Notes: a model not told the origin generated them from the letters alone. 64,000 bases of DNA from Babesia bovis T2Bo (GCF_000165395.2 NC_010575.1:1535001-1599000); one strand, 5' to 3'; positions 11,599-23,936 are shown, numbered from the stretch's first letter. Translations and numbers: made by a program.

Positions 11599-12593
11599 TC
11601 TTTTAGACTATGTTTGTAATAATATATACATGGGGTGTATTCCATAAGTCATTGGCACGTGAAAAATGTAATAATGCACATACCTTCATCAAAAATCGAA
11701 AACAGCTGTACCATAGTAATGCATGTATCATTAGCATCTCACATAGAGTTGGTAGGTATTGGTAACAGTCCTTTCCGTGGAATAATGTAACTTCAATGAA
11801 TACTATCATTCATTGATATGGGCGAAATTAATGATAAATATGATAGACATTGGTCTAAACTACTTACAAGCAGTCTAGCTAAACATGTAGCTTCATATAA
11901 TATATCAATGTACTAATGCAAAATGTCATTCAATATATATTTGCAATATAAGGAAAGTCGAAGAATCCATATGTATATAGGGCGTTTGGAAAATTTCCGT
12001 ACGCAACACAAAGGAATGGTTTCGCTACTTGTCGATTAAAATAGGTATTAGTATGGAGTTGCAAACGTATGAATAACTGATATACGACTGATTTCCAGAA
12101 ATGTCATTACTAACTGAACAATATAGATTATTGGGCAATGGTATATTTCAATATACACCACGGTAATTATTAGGAATGGTGGTTGTAACCCTATAGGAAC
12201 TCTATTTGTTAATGTAAATAAACTTTCAAGAAATATGAAAGATCTTTTAATATTTTAGATGGGGATCATGGAAGTGAGCAAAGTGGGAATAACATGTAGC
12301 TTCTAATCTACATAGCTATGGTATATATATTATGGTGTTATTAAACGTATTATAAGCAAATTTAGCATTATATATATTTGAAAACTGTATGGGGAACGGA
12401 TAACCTATAAGTGCTAGATAAGAAAACTATAAATTTTTCCATTGTATCACGTGGGTACTGAATAGCACTGAAAACTGTCTGTCATTTACATGTAATGTCA
12501 TAATATGCAAATCAAATAATGGTCATATATTGAATACCATTCTGTTATCTAACGTATATAAGGCCATTCCATAACAAATATATTACTCTATTC
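11599..12593. other. AT-rich convergent intergenic region
   Basis: About 1 kb between the helical-repeat gene and the ISA2-type gene, tail to tail. I see only very AT-rich sequence with no supportable exon. It is long for a convergent spacer in this compact genome. Confidence 0.45.
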
Positions 12594-12984
12594 CTAGTCT
12601 TTCAGGTCAAAAGAGTTACCACAAGAACATCTTTTTGAGACGTTTTTAATGTCGTTTAACACAAGCTTAGAACCAACCAAATTCACTTCATAATCTATGG
12701 TGGAAGATGCGATAAGGTCCAAACTAGGATCATCACTGTAGACCTTCATACACTTTTCACGGTCGAATATGCATCTATTACACATGTATATCATTTGTGA
12801 TTACAAACCTCAGGTTTTCAGTATCTTCTACAAGATTGAAATGATATTGGAATCCAGAGCACCCTCCACCTGTTACTGATATAACTAGATTCTTATTCAT
12901 ATAACTCTTGGCGAGCGCTTCCAGACGTTCAATAGCCTTTGGGCTAAATGAAACGCTCTTCAGTATCTTACAAATTGTTATCAT
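12594..12984 (-). CDS. A-type iron-sulfur carrier, ISA2-like
   Basis: A 118-residue A-type Fe-S scaffold/carrier from exons 12984-12809 and 12774-12594 with a 34-nt intron. It would hand clusters to 4Fe-4S proteins. The three ligand cysteines are present: one in GGGCSGFQYHF (about residue 42) and two in the C-terminal CSCGNSF. There is no long N-terminal extension, only a short MITICKILKS start, so organelle targeting is unclear; an upstream exon could be missing. Its start overlaps the end of the next upstream gene by 17 nt. A second carrier, ISCA1-like with a long presequence, lies at 46054-46697. Confidence 0.88.
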
Positions 12985-14167
12985 GGTGTTGACTATTTGA
13001 GCATCTCATTGATTTTTTCACATATGATGCATAAGGTTCAGCGGTAAAAAATTCCAGGTCGCATATGAGATTATCCTTTTGCTCTACTACTGCAGGCATG
13101 GAAAAATTGATGTTTTTGATCGCCTTTTGAAACAAATTATAACCAATATTCTTTTTAGTCATAGCATTTTCTCTTGAATATATGTCCGTGGGTGGCGAAT
13201 TAGGCATTGAAGTTGTGGGTTTCAAGCATGAGTTGATTTTAATTTGAGATGTATTGGTAAAAGTCATTAAGTTCGCACCTGCTTGGTTATTCTTTGTGGA
13301 ATGCAAGAGCTTATCGTTATCATTAAGATCAGATGTAAGTGGGTTAGCTAACGTTTTAACGTTAGCAACATTGCCATCGACCGAAACTGACGACTTTTCA
13401 CACACTGCTTTACAACCTGCCCGAACTTTCGAGTCTTTATGGTTAGTTACCAATACTTTGTTCTCAAGAGCAGTACCAGAGAACTTGCTATTGCGACCAT
13501 ATAATACAAGGGCCTTTAATCCTTGGTATTTTAGCTTGTATTGCTTACAAAATACTATCTGGGAAATGGTTGTTACCGCGCCATGGATGGCCTGGTATTT
13601 TATTGAGCTCAATTTATGTTGCCTAATAGCAATCACTGCATACCTGTATTTCGGTAGCGATACAAATGTACACACATACCTTGCAATTCTTTCCTGATTT
13701 CTTTTCAATACAAAAACGACCTTCTTAATAAAATAGTTGAGTAAATGTACCTTATTCGTCCTTTGTTGTAAACAGACCAGTGAAACAATAAGGTTATGCC
13801 TTATTTTCAATCGAATTGTATTACACAAAGCCTGTACTAATGCACATTGTCGTTGAAATAACAGCATATCAGTGTCTAATCCATGCTTTGGATCATCAAA
13901 CGCTGTTGTACCATGATTCTCCACGACATCGATTGCGACAGTTGGTGTAGAGAATAAAAAATTCTCCACAGTTACCTCTTTAAAATTATCTCCACATTCG
14001 ATATTTGATGCTCCAATGTCACTTTTATTTTTCTTAGCATCTGTTGGGTTACTTAGTTTAATGTGTAAACGCTTTCGCCCCTCACCTTTTGTGTTATGTG
14101 TTTTTTTGGGGCAAGAAAGCACTTTGAAAAACGACTTAACCTTTCCCATATTTCTTTGTTGTGACAT
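12968..14167 (-). CDS. Basic protein of unknown function
   Basis: A 399-residue open frame from ATG 14167. I do not recognise it. The N-terminal 35 residues are Lys/Arg-rich (MGKVKSFFKV, GEGRKRLHIKL), which would suit nuclear or mitochondrial entry. The middle (about 105-200) is predicted helical and basic, with RLKIRHNLIV and FIKKVVFVLKRN. The C-terminal half is polar and low in hydrophobic clusters. The 3' end overlaps the ATG of the ISA2-like gene, so either the two share a transcript or the last exon is wrong. Confidence 0.55.
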   Translation of the reverse strand: MSQQRNMGKVKSFFKVLSCPKKTHNTKGEGRKRLHIKLSNPTDAKKNKSDIGASNIECGDNFKEVTVENFLFSTPTVAIDVVENHGTTAFDDPKHGLDTDMLLFQRQCALVQALCNTIRLKIRHNLIVSLVCLQQRTNKVHLLNYFIKKVVFVLKRNQERIARYVCTFVSLPKYRYAVIAIRQHKLSSIKYQAIHGAVTTISQIVFCKQYKLKYQGLKALVLYGRNSKFSGTALENKVLVTNHKDSKVRAGCKAVCEKSSVSVDGNVANVKTLANPLTSDLNDNDKLLHSTKNNQAGANLMTFTNTSQIKINSCLKPTTSMPNSPPTDIYSRENAMTKKNIGYNLFQKAIKNINFSMPAVVEQKDNLICDLEFFTAEPYASYVKKSMRCSNSQHHDNNL

Positions 14168-15672
14168 ATGAACATTTGGGTGTTATGTGCCAGCTACAGT
14201 GTCATTAATGTATCACAGATGCACATAACGAGTCTTATGTATCGTAAGACAACCATAGGTACTATTCAGTCCATACTACAGTTAATTGGCTATTACGTAA
14301 CGCTGCATTTGTGAGCTAGGCTTTTATGACACTCAGTGGCCAGAGCTATTGGAATCTCTGAGTGCATCGGTCATTCTTGTTGGGACCTGGGATCGACGCG
14401 GTCCCCAAAGGAAGGCTGGCAGAACGGACTTAAAAGAGCGGTAGCAAACAGAGTAGCACTATCACAATATTACCACTGAGAGTTCACCCTGATGTGTAAA
14501 GGTTGCAATCAAGTGTGCATGCCAGCAGTGGATGTTAGTCGCGTTCATTTATGGTGCCTGGAGGCAACCGCACAACCTGATTCCGTGGTCACTACGTATG
14601 GAAAGTAATATTTCTTTGTTAATAAACATTATTTAAAATATTTGGTAACATTCTGTCAATGTGGTCCGTTGATACGGCGGGAATCTAAGGGCAAATGTAC
14701 CATCATCAATGCATGGATGGATTCCAGTGACACATGGACGCGATGTTGTTCCCAGTACATATCGCACACGTCTTTAGTAGTGGTAAACCACTATGAGGGC
14801 GTGTAACTGGCTTTTCATTGGTACAATGTGTTCAATATGTCCATGTGGTCATCGCATATCGTAGAGCAACAATCATATAAATCGCGAATGGTGATTCCCA
14901 TGCTATCTAAACCTGTACAGGATATTCCAGGACACCCCAAAGAAAGCATTTTACGCTATGGTGAATTATTCATGTGATGTTAATGGCCCGGTGTTCCGGA
15001 TTGATGCGGGGTTTAAAATGGATATATGGAGTACACCACTGATGGCTATGTACAACTGTTTGTTTATTGATCGTTGATTGCGGTGGTTATGGAACGATGA
15101 GTGCTGGGTCTATATCATGGTAGACACGCCATTTGTCCGCGATATCAGTTGTTAAGTGGTTATGCAATGTGGGAACTGCAGGTCACTGTACCGTGGGAAG
15201 GGTTATAGCAGGGTCCCCGTTCAGCTCACCCATAGATCTACTAGGATGAGATCTATCTAGTGACAGAGATGAACCATTTTTATACTGAATGTATCAATCT
15301 TTTGGAGTTGGAAAGTAGACAATCCCCCACACCATGTAAACCATTCATTCCTATTTCACTGCTTTGTACAGCGCAACCAGCACATGTGTATCTCTATCGC
15401 ATCGTATAAGGTTATGATCTGTGCAGTGATCTAGGTTTCCCCAGTCCCAGTGCCCCGTTTGACCCACATTTCTGTTGTTGGTTGTACGTGATATTTAGAA
15501 TTGACATATATCGCTATGCTAACGTATTAGACATCATTTAGTCGATAACATAGTGTTAGTAGTATGCATTGCCACAACTATTTTGTGTCACTTCCTAGCG
15601 TACCGTAACAGCATAATCCTATTTGTGACTGTAACGCTGTTGTGGTATTTTAATGATCAGTTGAGTATCACA
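14168..15672. other. Leader of duplicated unit copy B
   Basis: Non-coding DNA homologous to 3568-5051. It holds the 127-nt tract identical to copy A (14991-15117) and the presumed VESA promoter. No frame conserved between the copies was found. Confidence 0.55.
14991..15117. promoter_or_regulatory. 127-nt conserved leader tract, copy B
   Basis: Exact partner of 4371-4497. It lies 556 nt upstream of the VESA start of copy B (554 nt in copy A). Its role is unknown. Confidence 0.55.
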
Positions 15673-18473
15673 ATGTCGGCAACATGTAAGACAGGTTCTG
15701 ATTGTGGCCCAGGTGAGAAATGCCTGACGCAGTGCCCTACCAATGTTAAGGAAGCTATTGATTGGGTCATATGTATGACCGGCAATGATGGTATGTAGTG
15801 ATGCGTAGTGTGTCATTTATTGTTTCAGGTTGCGATTGTCAAAAAGAAAAACTAAAGAGTAAGTATTATACATTCGACTGATATTATGTAGCAGATGGTG
15901 CGACTGCTTGTGTTGAGAAGGTTGCAAAGGGAGTTGAAGCACTGCTTTCGCAGTTAAGAAAGGATGGCGATACATCAATCAAGGATGAATGGCCTGATAT
16001 TGGTGAACTCTCGAAGGATAGTAACTATGATTCTGGCCAAATTGCTACCTATATAACAGGATTGATTAACTGCCTAGGAGAGAGGTTGTCAAAATTTCTT
16101 GGTTGCACTAAGTGCACGCAAAAACCATCTGGCACATGCCCCCAAAAAGGTACATGTGGATTGGTTATCGATAAATATACGTATTGTTATTCTTCCGCAT
16201 CGGGTTGCTGTATTAATACCAAAGAATCAGATCAAATACATTGCGCTAAAATATTATTAGGTTGTATCCCGCTAATATTTTCTTCTTTAACGTACTTGTA
16301 CTGGAACTGCTGTGCTAATGGTAACGGTGGGAAATGGAAGGATTGCCCGTCAACTGATGATTCAACGGGATCGTTATGTACTTATTTGGTCACTCTAGGT
16401 TACGATACCAATAAACTTAATAAATGTAGTGGAAGTACTATCGTATCATTCCTCTCTTGTTTCAAGGAATTGCAAGATTGTTTGGATGTTAAGCAATCGG
16501 ATAAAAACCCGAAGTCATATGCAGAATTCGTTAATAAGATTCAGGATTTTTTTTCTAGCACCGAGAAGAAAGAGGGTAAGAATATCCCTCTCCAAAGGCT
16601 TTACACTGGTGCCTCGGTTTACTTCCAGGCTTTTCAACAAAAGCATAACGAAAAGGTAGATAAAGCAAAGCGTCCCGAGACTATTTGTGAACTACTGTAT
16701 TGGTTATTAGGACTACCTTACACTCCGGTGGGTACGCAAGTGGAAAGCGGGTCACTGGAAGTCTTGTTTGACGAAGATGACGATAGCGAAGACGATGAGG
16801 ATAGTGAGGAAAATGAAGTATGTGGTTATTTACCTTCAGAAAAGTGTTGCAAATCACCAGCTACAAGCAGTGAATGTCGTCTGTCACCTGCAAACGCCGA
16901 TTCCTTTCTATTACCTCCATGCTACTATTCAGCATTTGTGCTGATGTCTATACAAGGAAAGCTTCATCCTGGAACAAATACAACTGTTCACCAAGCTTCA
17001 TCCAGCGGAGGAATGGTTACTCAGCAACGTGGACCTTTTCTGCATGACGTATATGCCAATAAACACTTTGAATTCTATTACCCATCATTCATTAGAAGCT
17101 GGATAGTTACGGTTTGGGATGTAGTATATGCCCTCTATTTCCAATTAGGGTTCCTCTATAAACAGTGTAAAGTGGACTATGCTACTGGATATGGATGGAA
17201 AAATTGTACGTATGGTAAGGGTGTTACATGTAATAAGTCACAAACATGGATATGTACGACTTCCCCACCTCAAGGTGCTCAGCATGGCGAATGCGGAAAA
17301 GATACTAATAGGTGTTCGCCCCTTCAAGGTTACTTATGTGATACCCTCACAGACTTTAAGTGTAAAAATAATGATCAAGAATCCGATTCAAAATCTGAAT
17401 CCAAAGCGTATTGTGCCCATCTGAAACATCGCCCATCTTCTCAGTGGTGTCCCATACCAATGGGTTTTGCAAAAAATATGAAACCTATTACTCCGGAACG
17501 CAAAGGAGAGCATCTCGCTTTAATCTTAACTGCCTACTTTGAAGAGAATACCGATGGTTCAAGTCTGTATCAATTGGTGTTGTTTGCTGGCATTGTGTCA
17601 CTTAGACCACCTCGTTGTCTAGGTGATATGTTTGCTTTTTTTTGTGGTATTGGAAGATTGTGTAATACCAAGCCTGTCCCAAAGAAAGAACTATTAGATA
17701 ATCTTTTGAAAGATACAATGAGTGGGTATCCGGGAACACCTAAACCAGAAGAAATTACGGGACCCTTAAAAACATTAGCTGGTAGTTGCACCCAACCATC
17801 TCCATCAAAGGGCACTTGTCATAGTCTTTGCAGTTTAAGTCCTCCAGATGGATCTGCATGCGATTCCTGCACCAAATATATATGCTCTCTTTCTTGGTCA
17901 GTATATACGGTCTTTGCCAAGGAATCTTTCGGATCCTACCTCTCATGGGCTGTTTATCTGATCGACGATTTCCAAACTAATCTCAATTGCTTTCTCAAAT
18001 ATTTTGAGAATGTTGAATGTAAATCTGGATGCTCACACTGCACCAATAAACATAAATGCCACGAATTAAACCAGTCCAGTGGATGTCAATGCAAGGTGAT
18101 TGAATGTAAGGGTATACTTGGAGCACTGTATAGATTTGGATTCACATATCAGGATGCGGCTACTCTGAAAAGTGTAAAGACTTGCTCCGATTTCCTCCAG
18201 CAATTGAAAACAGTAACCGATGGAAATCCCTTAAAGGAGCTTATTAGAGCCGTTAACCAGATGCTCTATTCAATACGTCTAGCATTTATATTTTGGGCGT
18301 GGTTGTTATGGACGGCTGCGATTGTCTACCTCATCTTTGGACTGGTGGTAGACCTAGACATCCTTCACATCAGATCGCACATTTGGCTGAAGCACACACA
18401 CAATATTCCAGCCTTTAATTTATTCGCGGCCAGGCGCCTTAAATACGGCATACAGGTGTACTTCGGCCGATAG
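15673..18473 (+). CDS. VESA1-like variant erythrocyte surface antigen, copy B
   Basis: A 909-residue paralog of the copy A antigen. Exons 15673-15790, 15829-15858 and 15892-18473; introns of 38 nt and 33 nt. The second intron (GTAAGT...ATGTAG, 15859-15891) contains an in-frame TGA. Because it has splice borders, typical size and a length divisible by three, the gene is best read as intact, not as a pseudogene. The N-terminus has the same TNVKEAIDWVICMTGNDG hallmark. A strongly acidic run (about 16770-16818, Asp/Glu/Ser) replaces a shorter one in copy A. LLYWLLGLPYTPVG, the single TM segment and the tail are kept. Confidence 0.9.
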
Positions 18474-18692
18474 ATGATGTTGACTGGTAGGTCATTGTAT
18501 GACCCCGATACTTGGTTGTACCATGTATTCCATCATCTTCCATTAATGGGTATTTAAATCACGGTGTACCAATAGGTACATATAGACTCTGCCGAACTTT
18601 AATTGCTGTGCAATTATGTGATAGATATCATTTGAAGTGGCAACGCTTAGAAATTATATGCGGCAGAAGTTAGTAACATGGAACCATGGATT

Positions 18693-19202
18693 CTACAGCA
18701 CATCCCGGTGTATTGTAGCCTGTGTCTCGAACAGCTTCTTGGCCATCAGGACAGCAATATAGAAACAAGACGATCCCAGTCCAACACTGTATATTGTTGT
18801 TGCCACGTGTTTCTTGGCGGTCTGGTACATTATTAGTCACGGATAGAAACTGGTCATGCTATATATGTAACCATTAGATAGATCACATAATAGTAGATGA
18901 TTTCCATAACCCACCGAAGTTGGCTCCACGAAAAACATTCTGTAAGCACCGAATGCTAGTGCCAGTAACGATGTTGTAGCTGCAAGGCAGAATCCAATAC
19001 TACGTTCAGGCTGGGCAATCATGACGTACGTTGAGCCTGCATAGTGTGTCTCCTAGGAATCTAACCTACCGGCAAAGCACCCCGAAAAGACTGATGACAT
19101 AATGAGTGATACTAGAGACCTTTTAGACAGGTATGCGTATACCCCTCCACCCACGAAGAAGCCACTGCAGAGCAGGGCTGGTATTGCTAACAATCGCATC
19201 AT
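18693..19202 (-). CDS. TMEM14-family small membrane protein, copy B
   Basis: A 127-residue paralog of 8090-8601 with the same three-exon plan: 19202-19070, 19036-18915 and 18821-18693, introns 33 and 93 nt. The first donor is GTAGGT where copy A has GTAAGT. Substitutions are mostly conservative; the last few residues differ (HRDVL against HLKGL). The second intron differs by 2 nt between copies while flanking exons stay in frame, which supports that intron being non-coding. Confidence 0.74.
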
Positions 19203-19951
19203 TTTGGTGATGTAATATGGAATCATAGGTAGTAACTGACTGGTAGAAATTTCACCGCTGCAGGATGGGGAGTAAGTCTTTAATACACTATATAGTGGAC
19301 GTTCTAGACATATTTAACACATCTAGGTGCCTTGTCAGTCCATACGTTGAAATGTGTACACATGTTGACACAGTGTGTAGCGGGGTGTATAACACAATAG
19401 TGACAAGATTCTATGGGAATGTCTGCATTCGATATTCTTCTGATGACACCAAATAATTTTAAAAATGATATAGAACATAAAATTTCCATCGAATTCTATT
19501 ATAGCTGTTTTATACTTCTCTGCCATAAAATAGGTTCTAATGTGTGATCACTTTTCCGTAAAAACGTTTATTAAATTAAGGAAGCAATTTATAGAAGCTC
19601 TATATGATACTTCCTTGAAATGAACTGTCTTAGTCGTATAAGACTTGGAAGTTAATCACGCCATAATAACGGAAATACAACACACAGATATGTTACTTAT
19701 ATTGAATTATAGTAACAGATATAACATCCACTAAAACAGTGTAATGCTATTTGACAATGATCTTAAACGGTAGTTATCGTCAGTTATAGCTTTGCTATAC
19801 AATGGTAACGTAATGGGATAAGACCATGCTAATATGGTCTCTAACAACGAAAGTGAGTCAAGGATATTGTTTAAGGTAGTATATCGATACATATTCAAAA
19901 ATTGATTGTCAGTTGTGTTGTTGAGATGCTGCTTAAAATCAAATACAGCAT
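19203..19951. other. Intergenic
   Basis: The part up to about 19425 is the shared 5' flank of the TMEM14-like gene. Beyond that lies unique AT-rich DNA before the 3' end of the coiled-coil gene. No gene is seen. Confidence 0.5.
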
Positions 19952-20740
19952 TTACTCAGCTGAATTGCGATTGTTATGCTTCATCTTGTTCCTTGCCGCT
20001 ATTTGGATACGATTTTTAATTTTACCTGCGATTCCGATTTTATGTTTATACGATGGTAAGTTAAATGACGAATTTATGCGATACCGCTTTTTAGTTGCCA
20101 CAATAGTCTTTCGTAAATCTTCTATAGTTTGCAAATCAATCTGTCTCAATTCCTGATTATGGACATCTTTATCACGCAATATTTTAATATCAGCATAGAG
20201 ATCCTCGATTAATTCTTCCTTTTGCTGGAGTGTATCTTTCAACTGGTAATTTTCAATCTTTAAATCTGATAACATTTGATTGATTTCCTTTAGTTGCGAT
20301 GTTAGTTGTTGATTGATCACTTGTTGTTGCTCTAGAGCTTGGCAACGTTCACACCATGCAGCTTGCAATTCGTCTATTATAATTTGTTTTTCTTGTAGCA
20401 TTTCCTCAAGAACCTTTATTCGTTTAATCCACTGATCATAGCATTGTGTAGTAGCTTCAGTCAGCTGCATACGCATTGCATCACAGTTGGGGCATATGAT
20501 AGGTGTTCCATCTTTATATTCTGCAGACTTTTGTCGTGATACCCGTTTGAGTGAATTCATTGGGGAAGCTTTGGATCCAACAAATTTTCGTCTACTTTCA
20601 TATTTATGCGATTCCGCAGTATCACAAGTAGAAGATGAGCATTCTGAAGTGCTATAAGTATGTTGACTCGAGGATAGTTCCGCTTCACTGGGATAGTTCC
20701 GAATCCTACAGAACTCCTGCGGTGATGTTGGGAAAACCAT
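19952..20740 (-). CDS. Coiled-coil protein of unknown function
   Basis: A 262-residue single-exon protein. The first 80 residues are Ser-rich and disordered (STSECSSSTCD), then CPNC near residue 82 is followed by a long coiled coil (about 90-215) rich in Gln, Glu, Leu and Lys with heptad spacing, for example LEEMLQEKQIIIDELQ. The tail is strongly basic. I do not recognise the family. Cytoskeletal, centrosomal or inner membrane complex roles would fit such a chain, but nothing in the sequence proves it. Confidence 0.65.
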   Translation of the reverse strand: MVFPTSPQEFCRIRNYPSEAELSSSQHTYSTSECSSSTCDTAESHKYESRRKFVGSKASPMNSLKRVSRQKSAEYKDGTPIICPNCDAMRMQLTEATTQCYDQWIKRIKVLEEMLQEKQIIIDELQAAWCERCQALEQQQVINQQLTSQLKEINQMLSDLKIENYQLKDTLQQKEELIEDLYADIKILRDKDVHNQELRQIDLQTIEDLRKTIVATKKRYRINSSFNLPSYKHKIGIAGKIKNRIQIAARNKMKHNNRNSAE

Positions 20741-21415
20741 TGTTACAAATATATAAAACTTTAAATAATTGATGGAGATGTATAGAATCCAGAAAACATA
20801 TTAGTTGCACATAGACGCGATAAATAACGATGGTCCACAATGCCAGAGTCAATCAGCGTGGAATCCTCCACTAAACCCGCTCAGCGCGGTTGAGAATTCA
20901 CCTACACAATTATATCAATATATAAATGACGTTGCTGATGTGTTACATCGCGGATATTGCCTAGTTTTTTCAGGATGGGGAGCATGAGCCTGGGGGGCAT
21001 GGAAGTCACTAGGTAACACATCTGAAAAAACATCTGGTTCAACATAATATACGCACATATGAGTCGTATTACTTTTATATGAACATAGGTACCTAAGAAA
21101 ACAATGCCTTGTAGTTTTATGCTGCCATATTGCCTAGGATTTGTTGAATATCAAATATGTGTAACACTATGCTGCTTTAAAATCCAGAACACCTACTTTC
21201 TTTCCCACTTCTGAGCTGCTATATCTGCCTATTGTACATCATATAACAAAGTATGTCAACTTGGCTTGATTATGAGTAGTACTATGTCTGGTAAGTACAT
21301 GAATGTAGTTTCGACTGTCGCTAATCAAACAACGCAGTAGCACGTATAAATGGGCTATTATACAATGTAAACCCAACCTTATGGCTACTATACAAAATGG
21401 TTCTACTATACATGG
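20741..21415. other. Intergenic, possible unresolved small gene
   Basis: Spacer between two leftward genes. On the plus strand, 20841-20981 has short open stretches with a pyrimidine-rich acceptor-like site near 20967-20971, but I could not build a coherent protein. Left unannotated. Confidence 0.4.
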
Positions 21416-23936
21416 CTAAATGTCATTAATAATGTACCTAACTGCATTGCAACGTTCTCCGAAATATTTGTACATTCCATATGTCTTGGCATCAGGGTTG
21501 AAGCAATTGTCTTTTAACAATTGGGAGAATCTCTGGTATTCCTCCAATAGCAGCTGCTCGAAAGTGATTGGTGCTACTAAGTTCCCGTTTTTACGGCAAA
21601 TGCGCTTGAGGTTAGCATTTATATTCATATCATAATCGCTTGCATACTTGGAAAGGAATTTGGCATAGCCAAGTTGATTAATCTCCTGGAGATATGATTT
21701 CAGATTCTTTGGTTTGCCATTGGCAACATTGGTACTTTTAACATTTTGTATATGCTGCAGTATATTCAATGCTTCATTTCCAATTGCCTTATCATTGTTT
21801 ATGAGCGATAATAATGGCGGGTCCAGTGCCAGATTTCCTTGATGCTGGGGATTTGTATAGAACCATTGTAAAGACTCACCTCTAACACCGATATGCCGTA
21901 GACCTTAAGTAGAACTGATAGCTTGATTAACCTTGTTATAGCAGTTGCCTTCTGTGGAGCAAAAGCTTCCCATAACAAATCGAGTTCCTTTAGATTTCTG
22001 ACTATGCTTACAAAGCTTAAGGATACTTCCGAGGCTGCGGATACAATGGTACAAAGCATTGGTATCAGATGGACGCATAAACTGGTAGAAAGCGTATCTG
22101 CATTCATGTTTGTAAGCAGCTTAGTAACGTACCATATGTACTTATTGATTCCCTTTTAATTACTTTTACCACGGTCATATTCTTGGTTAGCCTTTGTCCA
22201 TATGAATGGCTATGCAATGTGTTTGGTAGTATAAACTTGAATGCAGATTTAAGTTGCATCATTTTTACAAATGTTAATACCGCTTCCATCCACCAGTTGT
22301 GGTACAGCGCATCTCCCTGTGCCATAATATCGTACAGAGCTACTGCATTGAACATGCTCCTGGTACCGATTTTGGCTACATTTTCTAAAACTAAATGCGA
22401 TAAAGTTTGACTTCCAACTGAGGCAGCGAAAGCGTCTGCAATCCTCCTCATAGCCTGTGGAGTTGATCTTTGGTTGAACAAATCGCGCAAGAAAGTGATA
22501 ATATCTTGGCTTCTATCTTTGGCGAATATTTCCAGATTATCCGCTAGATGAGGATTCCTGCAGCACATTGAGACCGGTACCACGTGACCTACTTTATTAT
22601 AAATTCCAGTGCCGTTATACAACTGCGAATATCGTTATGATGTAGTTTAATCAAATCATCGAGCAATTGTTCGTCAACTTGATATCCTTCCAATTCAGCA
22701 ATATTGGCTAATCGATGCTTTAAAGCCTCCGTATAACAAGATTCAACTACTATAACCTTTGAGATCTGCCGCAGTTCCCTCAAGTTTTTATCGTACAATT
22801 CGTTACATATACAGACAATGGGCCGCTTGATCATATTCTTTTGGTTAAGATCTTTTAATGCACCGATAACTCGACCTTCTGCAGCATGAAGTCCGTCAAC
22901 TTCTTCTAGCAGACATAGGTTAGGCCGATTTTTTGAAATTGAGTTTGCGGTGACGATGCCTTTAATGGTGGGTAGCACTTTCTCTTTGCTTCTGTCCTCA
23001 CTTGCGTTAATTTCAACAACATCAAAGCCGCAATGGCGTGCCAGTACGTTGACTACTGTTGATTTACCCACTCCTGCAGGGCCTCCTAGCAGCAGTATTT
23101 TCGGTACATCTACTTCATCACTTTCTTTATCCTTCTGTTGGTATGCACTCTGGGACTTTTTATTGCCAGAATACAACTTGCTACATTTCCACGACCGCAA
23201 CCATTCTAGTACCTGCAAATATGATCTGGTGTATCTCTGGTCAACTCACTTCTACATTGACAGCTTCATCTGTTAAGAGGTCTGAGAAGTAACGCGGCTG
23301 GTATTTAATTAGCCAGCTTTCGTTTGAGTCATCCGTGTTATGATCTCGAGTCTGTCTTTTCCGTTTACGTAATAGCGTCATAGAACTGCGGGAACGTCTG
23401 GCTGGTGCGTGTTCTTGACGTTCAACCATGTTACTGCAAACCGTATTACGTTGGTTCCAATGACTTACTTTAACATTTCGTCGACTGTATTGCTTAACAG
23501 GCATCCTGGCTGTTCGGAAGCACTATCTTTATTCTCATTCTTTTTGTAGTAGCGAAGGTATAGCGGTGGGTGTCCAACCTGGTAACCAACTGCCCTTAAG
23601 GCAAACTGTTCACCCTTTTCCAGTAGCGCCGCTGACTTCAGTAGCTTTCGCTCATCGTTTTGGCCTGATTTTGCGTAGAAGGTATCCAGCGGATTGTATG
23701 CTGCAGGTCCTCCAGGTGTGTAGTTACTTGCAAGTTCTACAAGACTCAGGCTTGAGAATCCATTACTAACATGACTGTCTAATGGGTATAACTCGATTAA
23801 CGCGGTTTCAATTTCACGCTGGACTGTGCTCGCTTGGTTCTTCTCTACTTCATCAAGCAAATCGTCGACATAGTCATCGCCTGAATTCAGGGTCACACAT
23901 TATATGTTTTTATTTACCATTAAAAAAATCGTCCAT
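21416..23936 (-). CDS. CTF18: CTF18, large subunit of the alternative PCNA clamp loader
   Basis: AAA+ ATPase of the Ctf18-RFC complex, which loads or unloads PCNA during replication and supports sister-chromatid cohesion. Seven exons give 768 residues: 23936-23918, 23880-23469, 23433-23250, 23212-22593, 22557-22133, 22097-21880 and 21844-21416. All six introns are 35-37 nt. Motifs in order: WLIKYQPRYFSDLLTDE with VLEWLRSW before the ATPase (about 190-220), Walker A GGPAGVGKST, NASEDRS, and a divergent Walker B LCLLEEVDGL (LLEEVD, where DEAD/DEID is usual). The C-terminal part has the helical lid and collar. The 19-nt first exon (MDDFFN) is inferred from frame and donor. Its ATG lies only 17 nt past the stop of the sphingomyelin-synthase-like gene. 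Confidence 0.9.

Larger units (their letters stand above)
14260..19425. repeat. Segmental duplication copy B (VESA/TMEM14 unit)
   Basis: Second copy of the unit described at 3640-8825, in the same orientation. Identity is lowest in the VESA ectodomain and highest in the VESA tail, the 3' flank, the TMEM14-like exons and the 127-nt leader tract. Confidence 0.85.

Noticed and set aside
13254..13697. 147-codon plus-strand frame
   Set aside because: Antisense to the 399-residue basic protein. It begins and ends without splice or promoter support; the opposite strand is the longer frame.
15673..18473. VESA copy B as a pseudogene because of an in-frame TGA
   Set aside because: The stop lies inside a 33-nt segment with GT and AG borders at the same place as an intron-like segment in copy A, and splicing keeps the frame. 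The rest of the frame is open.
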